A stretch of DNA of 64,000 nt from Triops longicaudatus (Eukaryota; Arthropoda; Branchiopoda; Notostraca; Triopsidae), in assembly GCA_022885665.1 (NCBI GenBank), contig JAGQDJ010000028.1:62001-126000 (forward strand). The letters run 5' to 3'. Each line of letters opens with the position of its first letter. The stretch's first letter is position 1. Under the pieces are notes generated by a model. That model did no database searches. It saw nothing but the letters and a program-made list of their open reading frames with translations, and had not been told where the DNA came from. Position numbers and translations under genes: made by a program. Below are positions 1-15,600 of this stretch, piece after piece.

Positions 1-3000
1 TTCTAGATAAATAATCCACGACTGCTCTCATCTTGCGCGATGAAGTCGTCAGTTGAGTTTCTTTTCAATGCCTCAATAAATGCCCTGTTCGTTTTCCCCC
101 GTGTCAACAAATTTAGCTTTGACGTAGATCAATCCTACAATTAGTTCCTGGAACAGACTCCGCAAAAAGAAAATGTAAACAAGACTTACACCTTTTACAG
201 AGTGTTCATTTCACCATAAAAGATAATGGGCGAAGGAGAAGACGCGGTTTGTACAGATTACTCTCCTTGATCCAAGGCTTTCAAAAAGCGACTTGTATTA
301 AAATTACCTCGATTACATACAAATATTATAAACCAACACGCACACATAATGCAAAAAGGAGGTCCAACGCCAAACAAGACCTTCTTTTAAGTAGCCATAA
401 AATTTTTGTCCAAATACTGTGTTACGGCAACAGTACTGGAAACTTTTCTGCTAGTCGTTCCATGTGCATTGTGAAGGAAGTATCAGTACAGCCATGGACA
501 TTACTCTAAACAAAACATTACGGTGTTTGAGTAAGACAGTGCCTTGTTGTATGAATAATCTTAGAATAAAAGTACTTTTCACTTACTTCAATACTGTGTT
601 TACGTTAAAAGTTTTAAAATGTTCCATGGACCCTAAAAATACCAACTGGACTTCTTGGATCTTGTTACATCTTTCGTTTCGTATTGCACGCGAAGCTCTA
701 AGGCCAAACTATTAATTATAATCAATTTTCTTTTATTACAAGAAGACGCATGTATTTTACATAAATCTTACACCCTTGAGGACCATTAGCAAAAAATAAG
801 CAGTGTTTCATTTAACGACGCACCACTTAGCCCTAATCTCTTGCACACATCATTACTTGGCGCCGCACAACCAGGACATACAAAATGTCGCGACGTTCAG
901 ATTTTTTTTAAAAAAAACAACAACCAGAAGTTAGGGGCTCCAAGCTTTCCTGCACTACGTGTTCTCGAAAATCTTGAAGGTAGTTAGACGACTTGCGAAA
1001 AATACGGTTGAAGAATAATAACAATAATAATGAAGTAGCGTGCGTTTCAGCACACAATGCAAGGCTAGTATTACGTCAGGGAGTGGTTTTCATAGGTTTA
1101 AAATACACCACGCTCATTTCAGGCGTTGCTTTCAATTAGTTTGCAAGTAAACCATAGTAAGGTTAGATGACATGCATATTCCACACGTCCTCAAGTGAAT
1201 GACGTTGGCAGCATGCGTACGTCTGAGCGCGTGTGTTTTGTTTGACAATCCGTGCATTAACTCTTTTTGTGGCTTCTCATGGTCCATAATGCCACAACGA
1301 AACCTCCCAGAACGGTACAATTAATTCATGAGCGAACAGACTGCATGAGCGCGGGATGGAGGATAGGGTGGTTGGCACTGAAAGTCAGTCCCATCGGATA
1401 AGCCCCTTCCATGGAGTTGCGGCGGAGTTTGTCGAGCAGCACTTCACTCTCCTCTGTTAGCCTGGGAATGGCTTAGAAGCTTTACGAGTCCTGGGGCTTT
1501 GCTTTGGCTTTTTACGTGCCTGTTCCGGGACCACAGTCGGCAGTCTCAGTCGGTCTTTTGCGTAGCTATCTGATTGTGCTTCAGCGTAGCATACCTTACA
1601 TTACCCAGCGTTCAAAGTGAAGATATTGCTCTGTTCCTGTGCCCGTGAAAACTAAGTTACTGCATTTCTTGCAGAAAACCTGAAAGCAACCAACAAGGAT
1701 AAGTGTTAAGTAAGTAATTTAGTTCTACAATTTACCTGAAAGGCCCATTTTTTCGGCTCAATTTGTCGTCAACGATTCCAGTCCACATTGTGTGTTCAAA
1801 TTTATTCGTTGTGTGCATAAAACGATGAGAGGTAATAGTTCTGGTTCGTGTTGTGTGCCTTTTTGAAACTCGGACACAAGCAAAAGCACAGAAAAGAGCG
1901 AAGGAAGCAACACTAGCACAGAGTTGTTGGCCCTGCAACAAACTTCTCACGTGTCCGTGCAGTGCATAATGTAACTAGCAAGTTGAGAAACTCGATGCCA
2001 CAGCTTTTGAATATCTTGGCACTCATTAAGCGATTCTCTGGACACACTTTGCAGCGCAGCGTTTTCTTTCCTAAGCTTATATTTTTTTGTCTTGTGAATG
2101 ACACCGAGCATTTACTTGGTTGACCATTTAACGCACGGGCAATCCAATCTGTTACGAGTATTGCATCACAGATGACCTAGATTGCCAAGCTTTTTTCTCA
2201 TGACTAATTTAAATTTTGTGGTAAGATACCGCAATTTTTGCGACTGCGCTTCTGAACTTATTTCGCGTATTCAGAAATGTCTGCCGCTTTGCTATACTTC
2301 CTATGTCTTAAATGTCCCTTTGCTATGATTCTTGCCAAAAATGCACTGTCTGGCTTCACTAACTGTGGTATTTTTAACTGTCCAAGTCTCGCGTGTGTGA
2401 AACATTCTTCATATATTTATAACTAGTGCGGCGCCTTGTCTCATCTGTAACGCAATTCTGTCTTTTTCCTTTGCTTCGGAACTGTGGTACTGTAGACCAA
2501 GTCGAATTGGTTGAACGCTTTCACTCACCACTTGAATAGCACACGATTGTTTCGATCATGTCCACACGTTAAGTTGGCGTACATCATTCATCGGACAGAG
2601 GCAGTTGGGTTGGCTGCCGTGTTAGTTTGCCATGGCTCTGCGTGTGCAATGCAAGCTTATGTGATTTTTCCTGCTGGTGAGTGAACTTCCCCTCCTTTTT
2701 GAGTTCTTTCGCGTAAAACCCAACCGGTTTCCGAATTAGTGAGCTCTTTTAATACGAGTGTCCACGCATATTTGATATACACGCTACAGTTTGACGCTTG
2801 CGTTCCTACTTCTCTGGTTTTCCTCGTCAAGTTGTCATACTTGGGAAACATTGTTTTTCTTAGCTAAACTGCCAAGACTTCTGGGCTCCTTTTTTGTCGT
2901 GAACGGAGTTGGCTCGGCGCTTCCCATGAAAAGCAACTGTCGCGTCGATCCGCTGTTGCTTACGATGAAGGCATGCCGCTTTAACTTCTTGGCACGCAGT

Positions 3001-3633
3001 CAATAGGCTAATTTCACGAGAAGCTCCTGCTGATAACTGACGACCTTGATACGATAAAGCCTGGGATTGTAGAATGATATACCCCCTTTGTCCATAGACG
3101 GCCGTAACTGTGATATCGTACACCTAAATATTTCTTTTTTCTTTCAACAACTTTTTTGGCCAAGTTAAAAGCGTCTTCGGAAGCAAAGTCACAAAAGTTC
3201 TCTTTTTCACTGCTATTTTTTGTGAAATGTAGACTTTTCTAATCGACTTTCTCTTCTTGCTGACTTCATCTAGAAAGAAAACTGCACAGTCCAGATTCAA
3301 TGTCGTACCTAGACATTCGTCCCCGCGCTAGCCATGTTAAAACCGCATCGTTGAGTCCGAATGTTTAGCCTGGCGTGACGTGACTGGAAACCGGTAGACC
3401 ATTACGTGCTTCACCGGTGCAAAATTGACCTTCTGTAAAATACTCCCGCGGTCTTGTCCGCTCAACGAAAAGTTAAAGGTGTCATTGGGCACTTTTGCGT
3501 TCTTTTTACCTGCTTAAATAGCCAGGCATAAAAACTAACGGAAGTGAGAAATTTGAAAAAATAAGTGTTATGTGTGTGGTTTACCTGTGAAGCGAAAGTG
3601 TTTGTTTGCTGCAAAATTACTAAGCGGATCAAA
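1..3633. other. Upstream region of chordin, no gene recognised
   Basis: Only short open frames (under 90 codons) without recognisable domains are present on either strand. The stretch around 1350-1600 is less AT-rich than its surroundings and could hold a promoter or a non-coding first exon of the downstream chordin gene, but no decisive element is visible. Nothing else is supported here. Confidence 0.5.
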
Positions 3634-6600
3634 ATGGAGCCTAATTGCTGTACCGTCAGATGTAGAAGTCTCTCCTGGGCGTTACGGTGCGTGCAGATCG
3701 GTCTCCTCATCCTGTGGGTGCTGGCGACCTTGTCAGTCCTGCCGGTTGTCAACGGCGCCAGGCGCACAAAGCCTCCGCTCATTGATGACACTCCTGCTGG
3801 AAAACCGCGAAGACAAACTGGTAAGTGCCAAAACCCTTCTTGTCCTCCAACCACTGCCCTGAAGATGGTTTAGCAGCATTGGGCACAAAAAAATGAACAC
3901 GATGCCATTCAACTGACAAACGAAGGTGCTATCACGAAATAACATTAGACGTGTCGCTTTGGCTTGAATTGGATGACGAAGGCGGGAGCCCTTTAATTCT
4001 TACGTCCACAGGATGACCTGAACGGCTTGTTACTGTTAGGCTTTGCTGCAGGCTGCTTTGGCACCACTTATAGAAGCCGGACTTGGTGGCTGCTTCAAGC
4101 GACTCGCAAATTGGTCTTCCTCACTGCATAGATAGCCACAAAAACCACACCCTTTAGCGGGCTACTTGTCTTTCGACAATAGGGCAAAAACGCCTTTTAA
4201 AGCTCTTCCGTTGACGAAGCTGTTTTTCTAATATACTACATGACATACAGAGACAAGCGTTACAACTTCCACCAAAAGTGTCGTACTTTTTTCCTATGAA
4301 GTTCGCTGTTTCATAGAGGTGTTCCGTAAGTTTAAGTATAGGGCATACACAAGGGCCATGTAAAGAATAAAAGAGGTCTGTGTGTTCTCTAGCGGGAAGG
4401 TCAATATGCTACATTTCATCCAAGTTTGTCGTGCACGTCACCTGTCTCACCAAAATACGACACCAGAAGGTTAATACGTGTGCGGTATAACAAAATAGGG
4501 TCTTTTTTTTTTTTTTTTTTTTTTTTTTTGTAAAACCGCTTTTCCGCCACATTCGTCTTTTACTAAGATGGGCTCCACCTCGTAATCTATACGACTATAC
4601 AACCCAAGGGAAAACAACTCAGTGACAGCGGAAAAGAACTTAACGTATCAATATAATTTCCGGAAAGTGTTCGAGACGCCTGCTGGAATAGCTGTGCAAG
4701 GATAACTTTCGGATCTCAGGATATTACGAAAGATCCGTGTTTACTAAAGTTTATACCACTTACTTAACGGTATTTTGTTTGGTGAGGCGGCCCAGCGTTC
4801 GAGGGTGTGCATGTTTTCGGGACTCGGACAATACTAGTGCCAGGCAACAAATGAGAAGTCTTCCATCACTTGTCGGCTGCGGCCTGTATTAATTAATTAG
4901 GTAGGTCCCGCTTGGTACGCATTCTTGATCTGCAACAACTAGACTCAATAAAATCATCTTGCTATTATTCAAATATACTAAAGGGTGTTGTGTCCCGCTT
5001 CACGCAACTCGCTAACATACTTTGGTTTGTTCCACACGGTTGTCCTAAAATTGCTGTCTTACCGGATCGGCAAGGTTTGAGGAACTTTCAGGCACTATTT
5101 ATTTTTCGAGCTGAGAGAAAAAAAAAAAAAGGGAGGAACAAAAGACGACAGTTGACATTCCTTACATGTCGAGTCGCCGCTAGAATGCTGTCATTCTTCT
5201 CTGACGGTACTTGCTATCTATACGCCGTAACGTTCAATGGGTGGAAGGGAGTTACTTTTGTAACTTTCATCCGAAATCAAAGCTCGGTAGCGGTGGGCCA
5301 AAAAGCTGGCACGTGTCGAAAATCCCTAGAAGTAGCAACAGTCCTTTTACGGAAATGTGTGGAGATATTTTCAATGTCCAGTTTTTGCTCTATCCTAAAT
5401 GCGCAATGGCTCCTTTCTTGGAATTGCTTTTAGACTAATGAGATTAATTTCCTCCAACAATTAAGGATGGTATAATTTACAGCCATTGCACATGCTGTGT
5501 TGTATGTGCGAATTATTACCGTAAAAAACTCGTTTGTTTGTTTTTTATTAACCTAAGTAATCATTGTAATTTATTGGCAAATATTTACTTATTGGCCCGC
5601 TATGATTTTCATAAACGATTTAAACTTGCGCGTAGAATCGTTTTCATGCACTGCAAGTCTTCTCAAGTTTACGTCTTACGAAGTAAAACAAGGAATTGAT
5701 TATTCTTGTATGTTTTCCGATCTAGTTATTTGTTACTTTCGATAATTTATTACTCAATGATATCTTTACATAGATTTTAAAGAATAAGTTTTTTAAGAAT
5801 ACACTCTACGTTTGACTTCCAGACTTTTGAACAAATATAAAAAAGTTTGAATAAATTAGCCCCTCTCGATTACAGTACCAATGTAAAGCTCTTTTATCTG
5901 TATTATACTTCGTTGTAGTTATGTCAGACGTCTCGCACAGTCTTCCTATTGATTTAAAGCTATTCATGTCTAATGCTGGACCTCGGAACTGAAAGCCGCG
6001 ACTAGACAAGAACGGGTAGTGCCATATGCCACTTCACATGGAGAGTTTTGCGATACTGTTCTAAATTCGTAGCATGCGAGAAAAACATATTCAGCTTGTC
6101 GCAGAAAAATATGTATCGCATGTGCTCGGAATTTAGCCCAGCCTTGGTGAACCGAGAAAAATTGAACTTACGTTGTCATATGACCCATCCCAATCAAACC
6201 GCCTTCGCTTTGGCGTTCTCGCTCGCGTCTTCCTGACAATAGCGTGACGGGATATGACCTCATGTACACTTGGTTCCCCTCTCTCTTTTGCCCCTCCTTT
6301 TTCTCCTTTAAAACCTTCTTCTATTTCTTTAAAGCGCCGTTAAACGTGTAGTTTTACCGCTGATTGAACCATTCCCCGATTCGAAAACTTGAGATCGAAA
6401 ACCTTACTAGGTTTTCATTAAAAAGACGAACCTTTGAGGGAAAACACCGAAATGGATTCAAAGGTAAAGATAGAAAGCTTCCTTACCTTTCAGCCAAAGT
6501 GAGTGTTGCACGTTTGATAAGCCTGAGCAAAGAGAACGACAATTATGGGGGCTCAAAGTCACAAGTGTGGTTTATGCATAGAGGATAGCTATAGTCTATG

Positions 6601-9600
6601 CAACTAACCTTCGGCTGGAGAGCATCCAAAATCTCATGTCATGACGTGAGCCGTCTCCTGACTCTCTCTCTTACTCCATGCTCGGTTCTTGCTAGAAGTT
6701 TCTTGCTTTGATATTATCCCACTTCAGCCCAAGGATGAACTCCAAAGAAGCGCACCATCCTCCCCATAAGCTGACAACGCCAAAACAAGTAGTATTACAA
6801 CGGGAAAATGTTCAAGAATATACCTAGCATCCTAAGTGGTTTATAAGACTTGATTTCCATAGAGGACAGAAAAATTTGCCTTTACAATCTTTTTTCTGGG
6901 TTTTTGCCTTTTCATCTTTTTTTTTTTTTTGTGTGTGTGTGTGGGGGGGGGGGGGGGGCTATTCCATCACCAACTATCGATTATGCAATTAGAGTATACA
7001 GGGGTTTGAGAAATGAAGTGGAAAACAAATAATGTGATACAATACTAGCTGAAAAATGACATGGGCTGCACTGCCAGGCAGGGAATAATAAGTTACGAGA
7101 CTGACGAGCCTCCTGCATTGCTAGATGTGTTGTTTCAGGTGTAACAGCCAAGTCCACCAAGCGAGAAAATGAACTAGACCATATTCCCGCCTCCACCGCT
7201 TGGCTGTTTCTTGGATTCTCGCATGCTTCCTATGTGGGGAAGCTTGTGATGTGTTGTCAAAAAGGCAGAAGGAAACAGGAGCTTTAGCTGGCCGTGCTTT
7301 ACGTCCTTTCCTTCATTCTGAACCCACAAAAAGTGGGCAGTATCATTTATCTCAAGCTCTTTACAGGCAGCGCCATCTAATAATTCCTGAAAGTCTATTT
7401 AAAAGCTCGCAAGTCTGAGGCCAAATCTATAGGTTCTGTGAGCCAAAGAAAGATACGTTGTAGTACCATGTAGGTAAACGTAATTATAGTTACAATTAAA
7501 AGTATAATACAGGTATAAAGCGTGCATTATCACAGAAAACTGATGTACTGAAATGATAATGCGATAAGGAATCTCTAGTATTCACCTCGGTGATTCTTTT
7601 TTCATGAAGTACGTCCAAGCTATGTGTGGAATGTAGCTCAAGATTCGTGAGATGTGCCACGTATTACACATAATCATGGCCTGCTCCAAAACATTACACT
7701 GTGAGTTTTTAGCACATAGCTCGTTCTATCTCGTCATTAGTGTATATCGATTTTATTTGAATTAAATCTATCAATTTTAATGCCTTAGTCTCGTTTAGGA
7801 AGTCTGATCTTTAGAGGTGCGATCCGGAGAGTTCACGACATTTGAATGGCCCTGTAGTAGGTATAAATAGTGCTCCGGTTTGTCAGCCCCAAAGCGTCGT
7901 AGCCTACCTAAGTTGGGCTCAGGTTTCCATTGCTGGCCATTAGTATCGCCAGGAATCAATGGACCAGATTTGTAGCTCGAGCACTTTTTTATTGCGTTTG
8001 TGTATGTAAATATTCTTTCGATAAACAGCCGGTCGAGGACAAAGCTACCTAAGAGCCATTCTTGCCAGTATCTAGCTTACGAGGGAAGGAGTAGTACAGA
8101 AGGAGCTGGCACCATACGTTTTACTTTCTGTCGCAAATTAAGGTGTATTATTGCCATTGCCCTAATTTGACTACACTCTTGTAATCGAGATTTTCGAGTT
8201 ATGGGGGTGGCGTAGCGCTTAATTACAGGCCGCTGCTTCACGCTCTGCCCACTAAAGAAAGATTCGTTTCAGCTATCAAGCAACGACTGAACGTAGCATA
8301 GTAATTCCAGCGGTTACCTGCTAGGAGTAGCTTACTGTATCTACCGTTCAGAACTTTGCATTCTTGGAGTAAAAGCATGACATGTTACAGGGCAGCCGCA
8401 AAAGTTATGTCCAGTCGAATGCAAATAAACAAATTAATTAATTTTTAAAAATAGGAATTAAAAATTAAAGTAAAATGAGAGAAAAAAGAAAAAATTAAAA
8501 CCTTGTATAACTTCTTGCTTGTCTTGGAGTTATGAGGGAAACTCACTGCAAAATCAAAGAGTCAATACAAGACTCGTGTCCTAAACGTTTCCGCACATAT
8601 TCCTTTCTTTTTTTCTAAGTTACAAGTTTAATTTTGGAAACCAAATTTATTGTATTGAAAGCGAATAAGTGATACTCATTTGCTATCTAAATTACAGCAG
8701 GACGAAGGGCAAAGTAAGTTACGAAAGCAGGACCTGCATGAGATCGAGGTGCCAGAGGTTCATGGTTCACGAAAACGGGACCAGTTTGGCATACCATTTC
8801 TCGGTGGCTTTCAGCAGCTTTTGCTTACATAGTTAGGTCTGATGCTGGGTATTTTCTCTCACTGTGTCCCACATCGCATGGTCCACCATGGAGCGTGAGG
8901 GGAATTCCTAATCTGATTCACAAGCTTCGGGGCCTTTTGGCTTTTGCGAACCACAACAAGAAGCCAGTCTTGTGCAGCTTCCACAAAATTAGGAGATTTT
9001 TTTCTGTTCTCCACTGCAAACTAACAAACTGAGATTCCTTAATTTTTTCTTTGCTTTTCATTTTAATGCCTTTTTCACATAAAGCTGACAAAAAGACGCA
9101 TGTGTGAAGGCTGACGAACAAGGCGTTTTTTTTAAGTTAGCTTGTTTATGGTTAGGCAAATCTGGTAAAACTTCTTAACAGGTATTGTCTTGAATGAGTC
9201 TGTGCCAACTATTCCAGTTAGTCTTGTTCAATTGTCGCTTTAACTTGCAATAATGGTCACTAGACTGGCCATTTGTTCTTTTTCTCTTGAATTTTGCAAA
9301 ATTGCCCATGGACATTTGTTTAACGTTGGCATAAAGTTATATCGAACGTTCTACATGACTTCTGGCCAAGTTTCCTGAAGGTCTCCTATTTCCGTTTCTC
9401 CACCCATGAAGGGTTCCCTTTGAATAAATTGCATAAAAAGAAGAGAACAAAAAAAAAAAAACATTTGGAGTGACGCCACTACTTGACAGAAATGGTTAAA
9501 CCGCTGTGAAGCCCGTTACATAACCCACTATTCATTTAATTGCCGCTTGATAATTTAAGTTGTAAAGCTATTGCATTTTATTCTTCAGCTTGCACGATTA

Positions 9601-12600
9601 AAGACGGCTTATTTACGACCGTCTGGACTGTGATTTAGTATATAATGCACTTGTGTGCGAAATGCAAACCATTCAGCTATAGAAAAAAGTGTAAAGGAAA
9701 GTATATCTTATCTCTCATTTAGAGATTTTTTCTTACGGAATTATGCATATTAACGTGATTCAATTAACTACTAGCTAAAAGCTCAAGATGAGTTTCGTGC
9801 AGAAAGCCGTGGACGTTAATTGACAGGCGTGTTACGTCTAAAAACCTTTTTTCTGAGTGTGTTCGGTCTTCCGCAGCTTAGGCACTTTGTTTTTAAAGGT
9901 GGCCGGCCATGCTTCGGCCTTCACGCTCTACTGTCCCAATGGACTATTAATATTGCTTCCAAGAGTTTTGAATGTTAGCTAGTTAAGCATTTCACAGACC
10001 GTAAAAAAAGGGCTTTTGTTTCATCTCGAAGGTTTTTGTAGTCAACGACAATTTCTAACTCGTTAACTTTTGAGACTGAACCCAAAAAATGCTTCTGTTC
10101 TTTTCGCTTACTGTGAAGAGTGGGCTGTTCTGTGGTAAACGGAAGGGATTTGTGTTTCATTTACATTTCGTGCCTTGTCGACGTAGCAGGATATATGGCA
10201 AAGTTATTCAAATCCGGTTACTCTCAGGGCGGGTGCCCGTTCGCTGATGAGGGCTGTAAACTCGGTATTGATGCACATCAGTCTGGCGCCTAAACGGTTG
10301 TTACCATTGTTAACACCATGACATAAACGTTGATATCATGGAAGACCATGAGCCACGCAAGATGAAGCCTTTCACTCAAGCCGCGGCGGTGACAAAAGCA
10401 ACAGTCGCTCCTGATACTAAATACGGAGGGTCATCCAGTAATGTAGTACCGCTTCGGGCGAGAGGGAATCAAATAAATATTAAAGTATCCATTTTTTAGC
10501 AAAGCAAGTTTTTGCCTCCCACAATACTTATTTAAGTGGAGAGTCCCTATGGCAATAGGACGCTGTTTTCATCATGGAACCATTTATATCGGTACTTCTA
10601 TTTTTTTTTAATATTTTCCATAATAATCATAATCAGAAAATCTTCTCTTTACTCAACATGAATAAAAGCAAAACTATCGTTTATAAGGAATCTCTACCTT
10701 TAGATAATTTGGGGTTACTTGCCCACGTTTATAAGAAGCATTGATAATACACTGTGGTAGAAAATAAAATAAAATATAAATGTTAATTGTTATAAATTTA
10801 TACAACGATTCTAGGTATGTTTTCACAAAATTGCTTCATAATTCTGCAAAATGTACATATTATACTAATATGTCGAAATTCGGTCGGCTTGCAGCTGAAA
10901 GCGAGACCCACAAAAACATTACTTGCATTACCGTGATGCTAGATTGTTTCCTTTCTTTGCGCAAGATTTACAAATGTTCCAAGTATAGCCAAGCATGCCA
11001 GGCGGATAGACGAAACCACTTTCTTGTTGAGATGCAGTGATAATCCCCAATGGTGATAACCTCCTGTTACTTATTAGCCACCCAAATGGCCGGTAGGTCA
11101 TTAAAAACCAAGCGACTAAGAGACTTGAAACGCTACGCAGTCCCAAGCTGAATATCGGACCGCTACCTGCTTCACACTAGCTCTAGACAAAACGATAACG
11201 CTCTATAAGCTGTACTTTAAAATTTCATGAAACATATATGATAATGGAGCTTAATGGAGATACTAACATGTTGCGTTAGGGAAGTTGTTTAGGAGTTCCT
11301 TAAAATGTTTTACTTTCTTACTTTCTGGGACGACCCTCATAAAACGAACGTGTTTCATGCCAGAGCAATGCAAAAGTGTGAGTGCAAAGAATACTGATGA
11401 TTTTCTTTTTAAAGCAACTACAATGAATGCTGTGGCAGTTCACATACTTTTTGGCAGTTGAGGTTGGTTGGATTTCAACACTTGACGTATTTTTTATTAG
11501 AAGTCATCAATTTTCCGAGATGGCTATGTCTTACGTAAGCAAAGTTAGCAAGACTATTGGCGTGTAATTTGCGGTGCGTAGATATTCTGCAGCAAGTAAC
11601 TCTCTTTCTTCGATCATCGTTTGGAAAAATATTATCACTGTCTGCGTGAAGCGTAAATGGAAGGACACTGTCAACGATAGCTAAATCACGAGGGCGTCGT
11701 GGGCACGTAACTAGCGCTACTTTGATGGCACAGCACTGCTTTCTTCCTCACGAGTTAGAAAAACTCCATGCGTGGTAACTTCGATGCCGACAGGCGAACT
11801 ATCCGTTGACAGATTAAAGGTCAGACCGGTTGGAAATCACTTCGCCATTTACTACCACACGAAATGCCTTATTATTTTTACCCTGAACAGTAAATAACAA
11901 GGCTAGAGGTCCGTGAGGAGTTGTGTCATTTTTTTGTCCTAGAGAGAAGTTAAAAATTAACCATCTAAATATATACCTTCCGTCGTTAGTTAAGCTGCTT
12001 AGCGTTTCCAGGCGTACCAAGACAGCCATAATTAATGCGTCTAAAGCGCGATACTGTCCAGTGATAAGACGCTTTTAATTCCGGTTTGGATCATGATTGT
12101 CCTACTTGTCTCTCTAGTTACTCTCTTTTACACTTTGCGTCTGTATAATATGTCTGCACTTCCATAAGAAGCTGACAAATGGCGAAACACACTATGGCAA
12201 AAACGCTGACGACCTTTGCCAAATCGGATGGCAGCTGGCAAGAAGTGTTTTGAGTGAAACGAATAGCAGGACCAACTTTAAATGCATGAAACAGATCGAT
12301 ATTGTGTCTGCTCTTGTCTCCAAATTAAGCATCATTGAAGCTCTGTGTGACTTCCTGCACATATTATAACTTTTGTGTGTGTATGAGTGCAAGAAAGCGA
12401 TAAGGAAGCATATCAGGCTAATCTCACCGCGAATGGTTCCGTGTGTATCTGGTTAGATCTCTTAAAATCAGTTTCGTTTCGTGTCAAGTCTCTCTCTGGT
12501 TTACCAGTCACGGAGGAGATCGGGAGTGCAGCTAAATTGTCACCCAAGGCCATGTAGAAAATTCTGGCTTGGTTTCAACCATGTTCTTTTAGAAAATCCA

Positions 12601-15600
12601 CCAGGGGGAAAATCACGTTCATTAGCGCCAAATCAATTGCCTTACCATAGAGTTATCACAGAACTGTTTTCTGGCCTCACAACCTAGTTCAAAGTAGTTA
12701 AAAACTGCTTCTAAATCATGCGTTGTGTTTAGTCATTAGGAACGACTACTAAACGGAGATAAATACTGAAGACTTTCTAAAGAAGCGTTGTCGGGGAAAC
12801 TTGATATCGCGTTAAGCGAAGCAAAGTAAATTTTCTTAAGAGATGAAAAAGGAAGAAGCATGCAAATGTGATACATTAATCTTTCCCCGTTCCCACGGCC
12901 TTCATGTATTCAGCACGTTCCCTAAACAAGTCCCGTGACTACACAGCCAGGTTTAAACCGTGATGACGACGGTGCCTGCCTCATCTGTACTACCAGTGAC
13001 TTTATACGACCAAGTAATAAGCGAATTAACAAACGCCACTCGTGGTCCAACAAGGCAATATTCTCGTTTTGCTTTCGCATAACAGAGACTTTTCCTATGA
13101 AAAATGCCTATAATTTGGTCAACACTCTACCCTGTCTTTCTAGCGTTTTGCTTTTCTATTTTTTAAAGGAATTCGTAAAATGGACCAAGGAATTTAAGTG
13201 CACATACCAGTTCAGCAATATCTAATTAATCATTTCGAAAACAAACATAAATGAGTTTGGTTTGGTGATATGGCATTGAATTTGGTTGCAAATCTGCGAA
13301 AAACCAGCTGATCTTTGATTTGGTTGTCCAGAAGGGGTAATTAATAATGTAATTAATATTTTTTTCTGTCTTAGTAATTATTAATGATTATTTGTCTAAT
13401 TTTTATGGGAATATTTCTTTAGAAAGTGTTTGAAAATCCGTTTATATGTACAGGCATTGAAGTTTGCAATTGCATTCATTTTTTCAGAGAAGCAAGCTGT
13501 AGGAAACGCTTAGTGAGTGTTCAAAAAGCTCATTCACTGACTTGGTCACGCTATCCTTAGCTCATTCCGTGCGCTCCCCACTTGAGCAGCGAGCCTGCAA
13601 ATTTTATGTAATGGGGTGTCATGTGCTCCCGTATGCAAATAACTTTTAGCTTTGCGTCCAGAATTAACTCAAGAACTTTGACTCGATGTATATAAAAGAA
13701 CTTTTGGCGAGCACGCGCAATTTAAAGGATGAAAGTCGTGTTGTTTGGGCTGTTTAAATATTTGGATTGGAAAATGCGAAGTGACGGAGCCTCCAAAGGA
13801 GTTGGCGTCAACAAAGTAGTAGGGCGGCCTTCAGCTACAGGAAACTCCGAAGGGCTAATTAAATCAATCTTTCTAGACCTGTGGCTACACTTTCTTGTTA
13901 CCTGCCGAATCTTGCGAATTTTCATGACGCACAAGTTCTACGCTCGCATTGGAATTTGAACTGTGTATATTATCTCTGCGTGACCGAATAAAGCTTTCTG
14001 ATGAAATTTGTTGCAGACATACATACCGACATAAGCACTCAGCGAACGAGGACCGCATAGTTTCGATTAACACTCTCTGTACTGATTTTGCTTTGTTTGT
14101 ATAGGAACTAGTTAGTAATTAGAATGATAGTACGTTTAATTAGGCAACGGAGAGTTTTACTCGGTATAAATTAGTCAACAAAAATTTTACTTGTATTTTG
14201 TAATTGATAAATTAATCACAATGTCATCCTTGCTGTTCTTTTTTATTTTATAAAAATAAAAAACGTCCGCACTAAAAACTACTACTTAATTTTTCGCGTG
14301 CTTAGTAGTATATACTTTATGTAATGTGATTGTAGGGGGGTCTTTGTGATTTATTCCCAGGGAGATTAATACCATATGGAGTAATAAGAGCACACTTTCG
14401 CTCACATCGAGCTTAAGTTCTTTTGCAATTAAAGGGTGTATTAACCAGCCGCCCGATACTGCGACCGGCGAGACACGGAGACAGCTCAAGTGCTCGTAAA
14501 ACGGAACGTAAAATTCGCACCTGTCATAGTATATCCTGGCTCACGGTGGCTCGGCGCCCATTGCAACCTACTGGTCTATAGATTCAGCCGAATAGGGTTT
14601 TCCCCATTAGCACTCCATTCAATATAATGTACTACTTTTTTGCTAGTTACGGAAACCTTGTCGGTTTACAGACGCGATGCGGCAAGTGCGTCAAACGTTG
14701 ATCGTGCATAAAAATTCAAACAGTTCTCTGGCATTAAAAGTCAAGGCAGTTACTCCTAAATCATCCTAAACATATCACTCTCTAAGAAAAACTCCTCTTG
14801 CCGCATACAAGTTGCAAACATTTACGGAGAGAAATTTTCGCAATGAAGAAGAAAATTTCATTGCGGAGGGCGGCTGCCATCACTGGGTATGACGTTATTC
14901 CTCTCGTCAATACATTATGCGCCAGAATTTGTCTCAAGTACATACTTTCTGTTATGACGTACTGGACAAGCGGTACGGAAGAAAGGGAGATTTCTAATGA
15001 ACGTGGCATGTGGTAGGTCAGGCGAACATAATTAGCTATTCTCTAATTGGATCGTCCGGTATTTCCTGTGTTTTTTCAAACTATTGTGGTACTCAACCGA
15101 CTAAGAGAAACAAAAATAAACAAAGCCTGGAAAGTTTTCCTTAAAGCCAAGGTATTACATTGAACACGTCGTTCGGAATACTTCCGATGCTGGACGACGA
15201 GCTGGAAAGCTGCAAAATTCTCTTTTTCTACAGTCTCGGCCTTTTAAGCAGGGCAACGACCTTGTGAGGCATAGCATCCGATGTTAGAGGACAACCTCCT
15301 CCGCACACATACACACTCGGAAATAAAAATAAAAAGAGACTAAGCGCTTGTATGAGAAGAGACCGAATGGAAGTGTGAGAAAGTGACGGAGAGTGTGCGA
15401 GAAAGCGCGCGTGGGAGAGAGACGAGGGAGAGAGAAAAAGGTGAGTGAGAGAATTTGCCCCGTGTAGAACCGCAACAAGTTTTAAATCCAGTATCTACAA
15501 AACTCAAGTTCAAACTGTGGAATGATGCTAATAAAGGAGGAAGAAAGTTTATTTGCTTTGGCGTTTTATGGCAGAATCGTTTGCCAGACACATTCTTTGA

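Noticed and set aside
4912..5433. 173-codon open frame in chordin intron 1
   Set aside because: It has no ATG-supported start, no recognisable domain, poly-Lys from an A-run, and lies wholly inside an intron.
7861..7872. TATAAATAG in chordin intron 1 as an internal promoter
   Set aside because: A lone TATA-like word in AT-rich DNA with no exon or start codon downstream that joins chordin.
12935..13225. C-box-like GTGATGA near 12961 as a C/D snoRNA
   Set aside because: No D box (CTGA) or terminal stem at a suitable distance.
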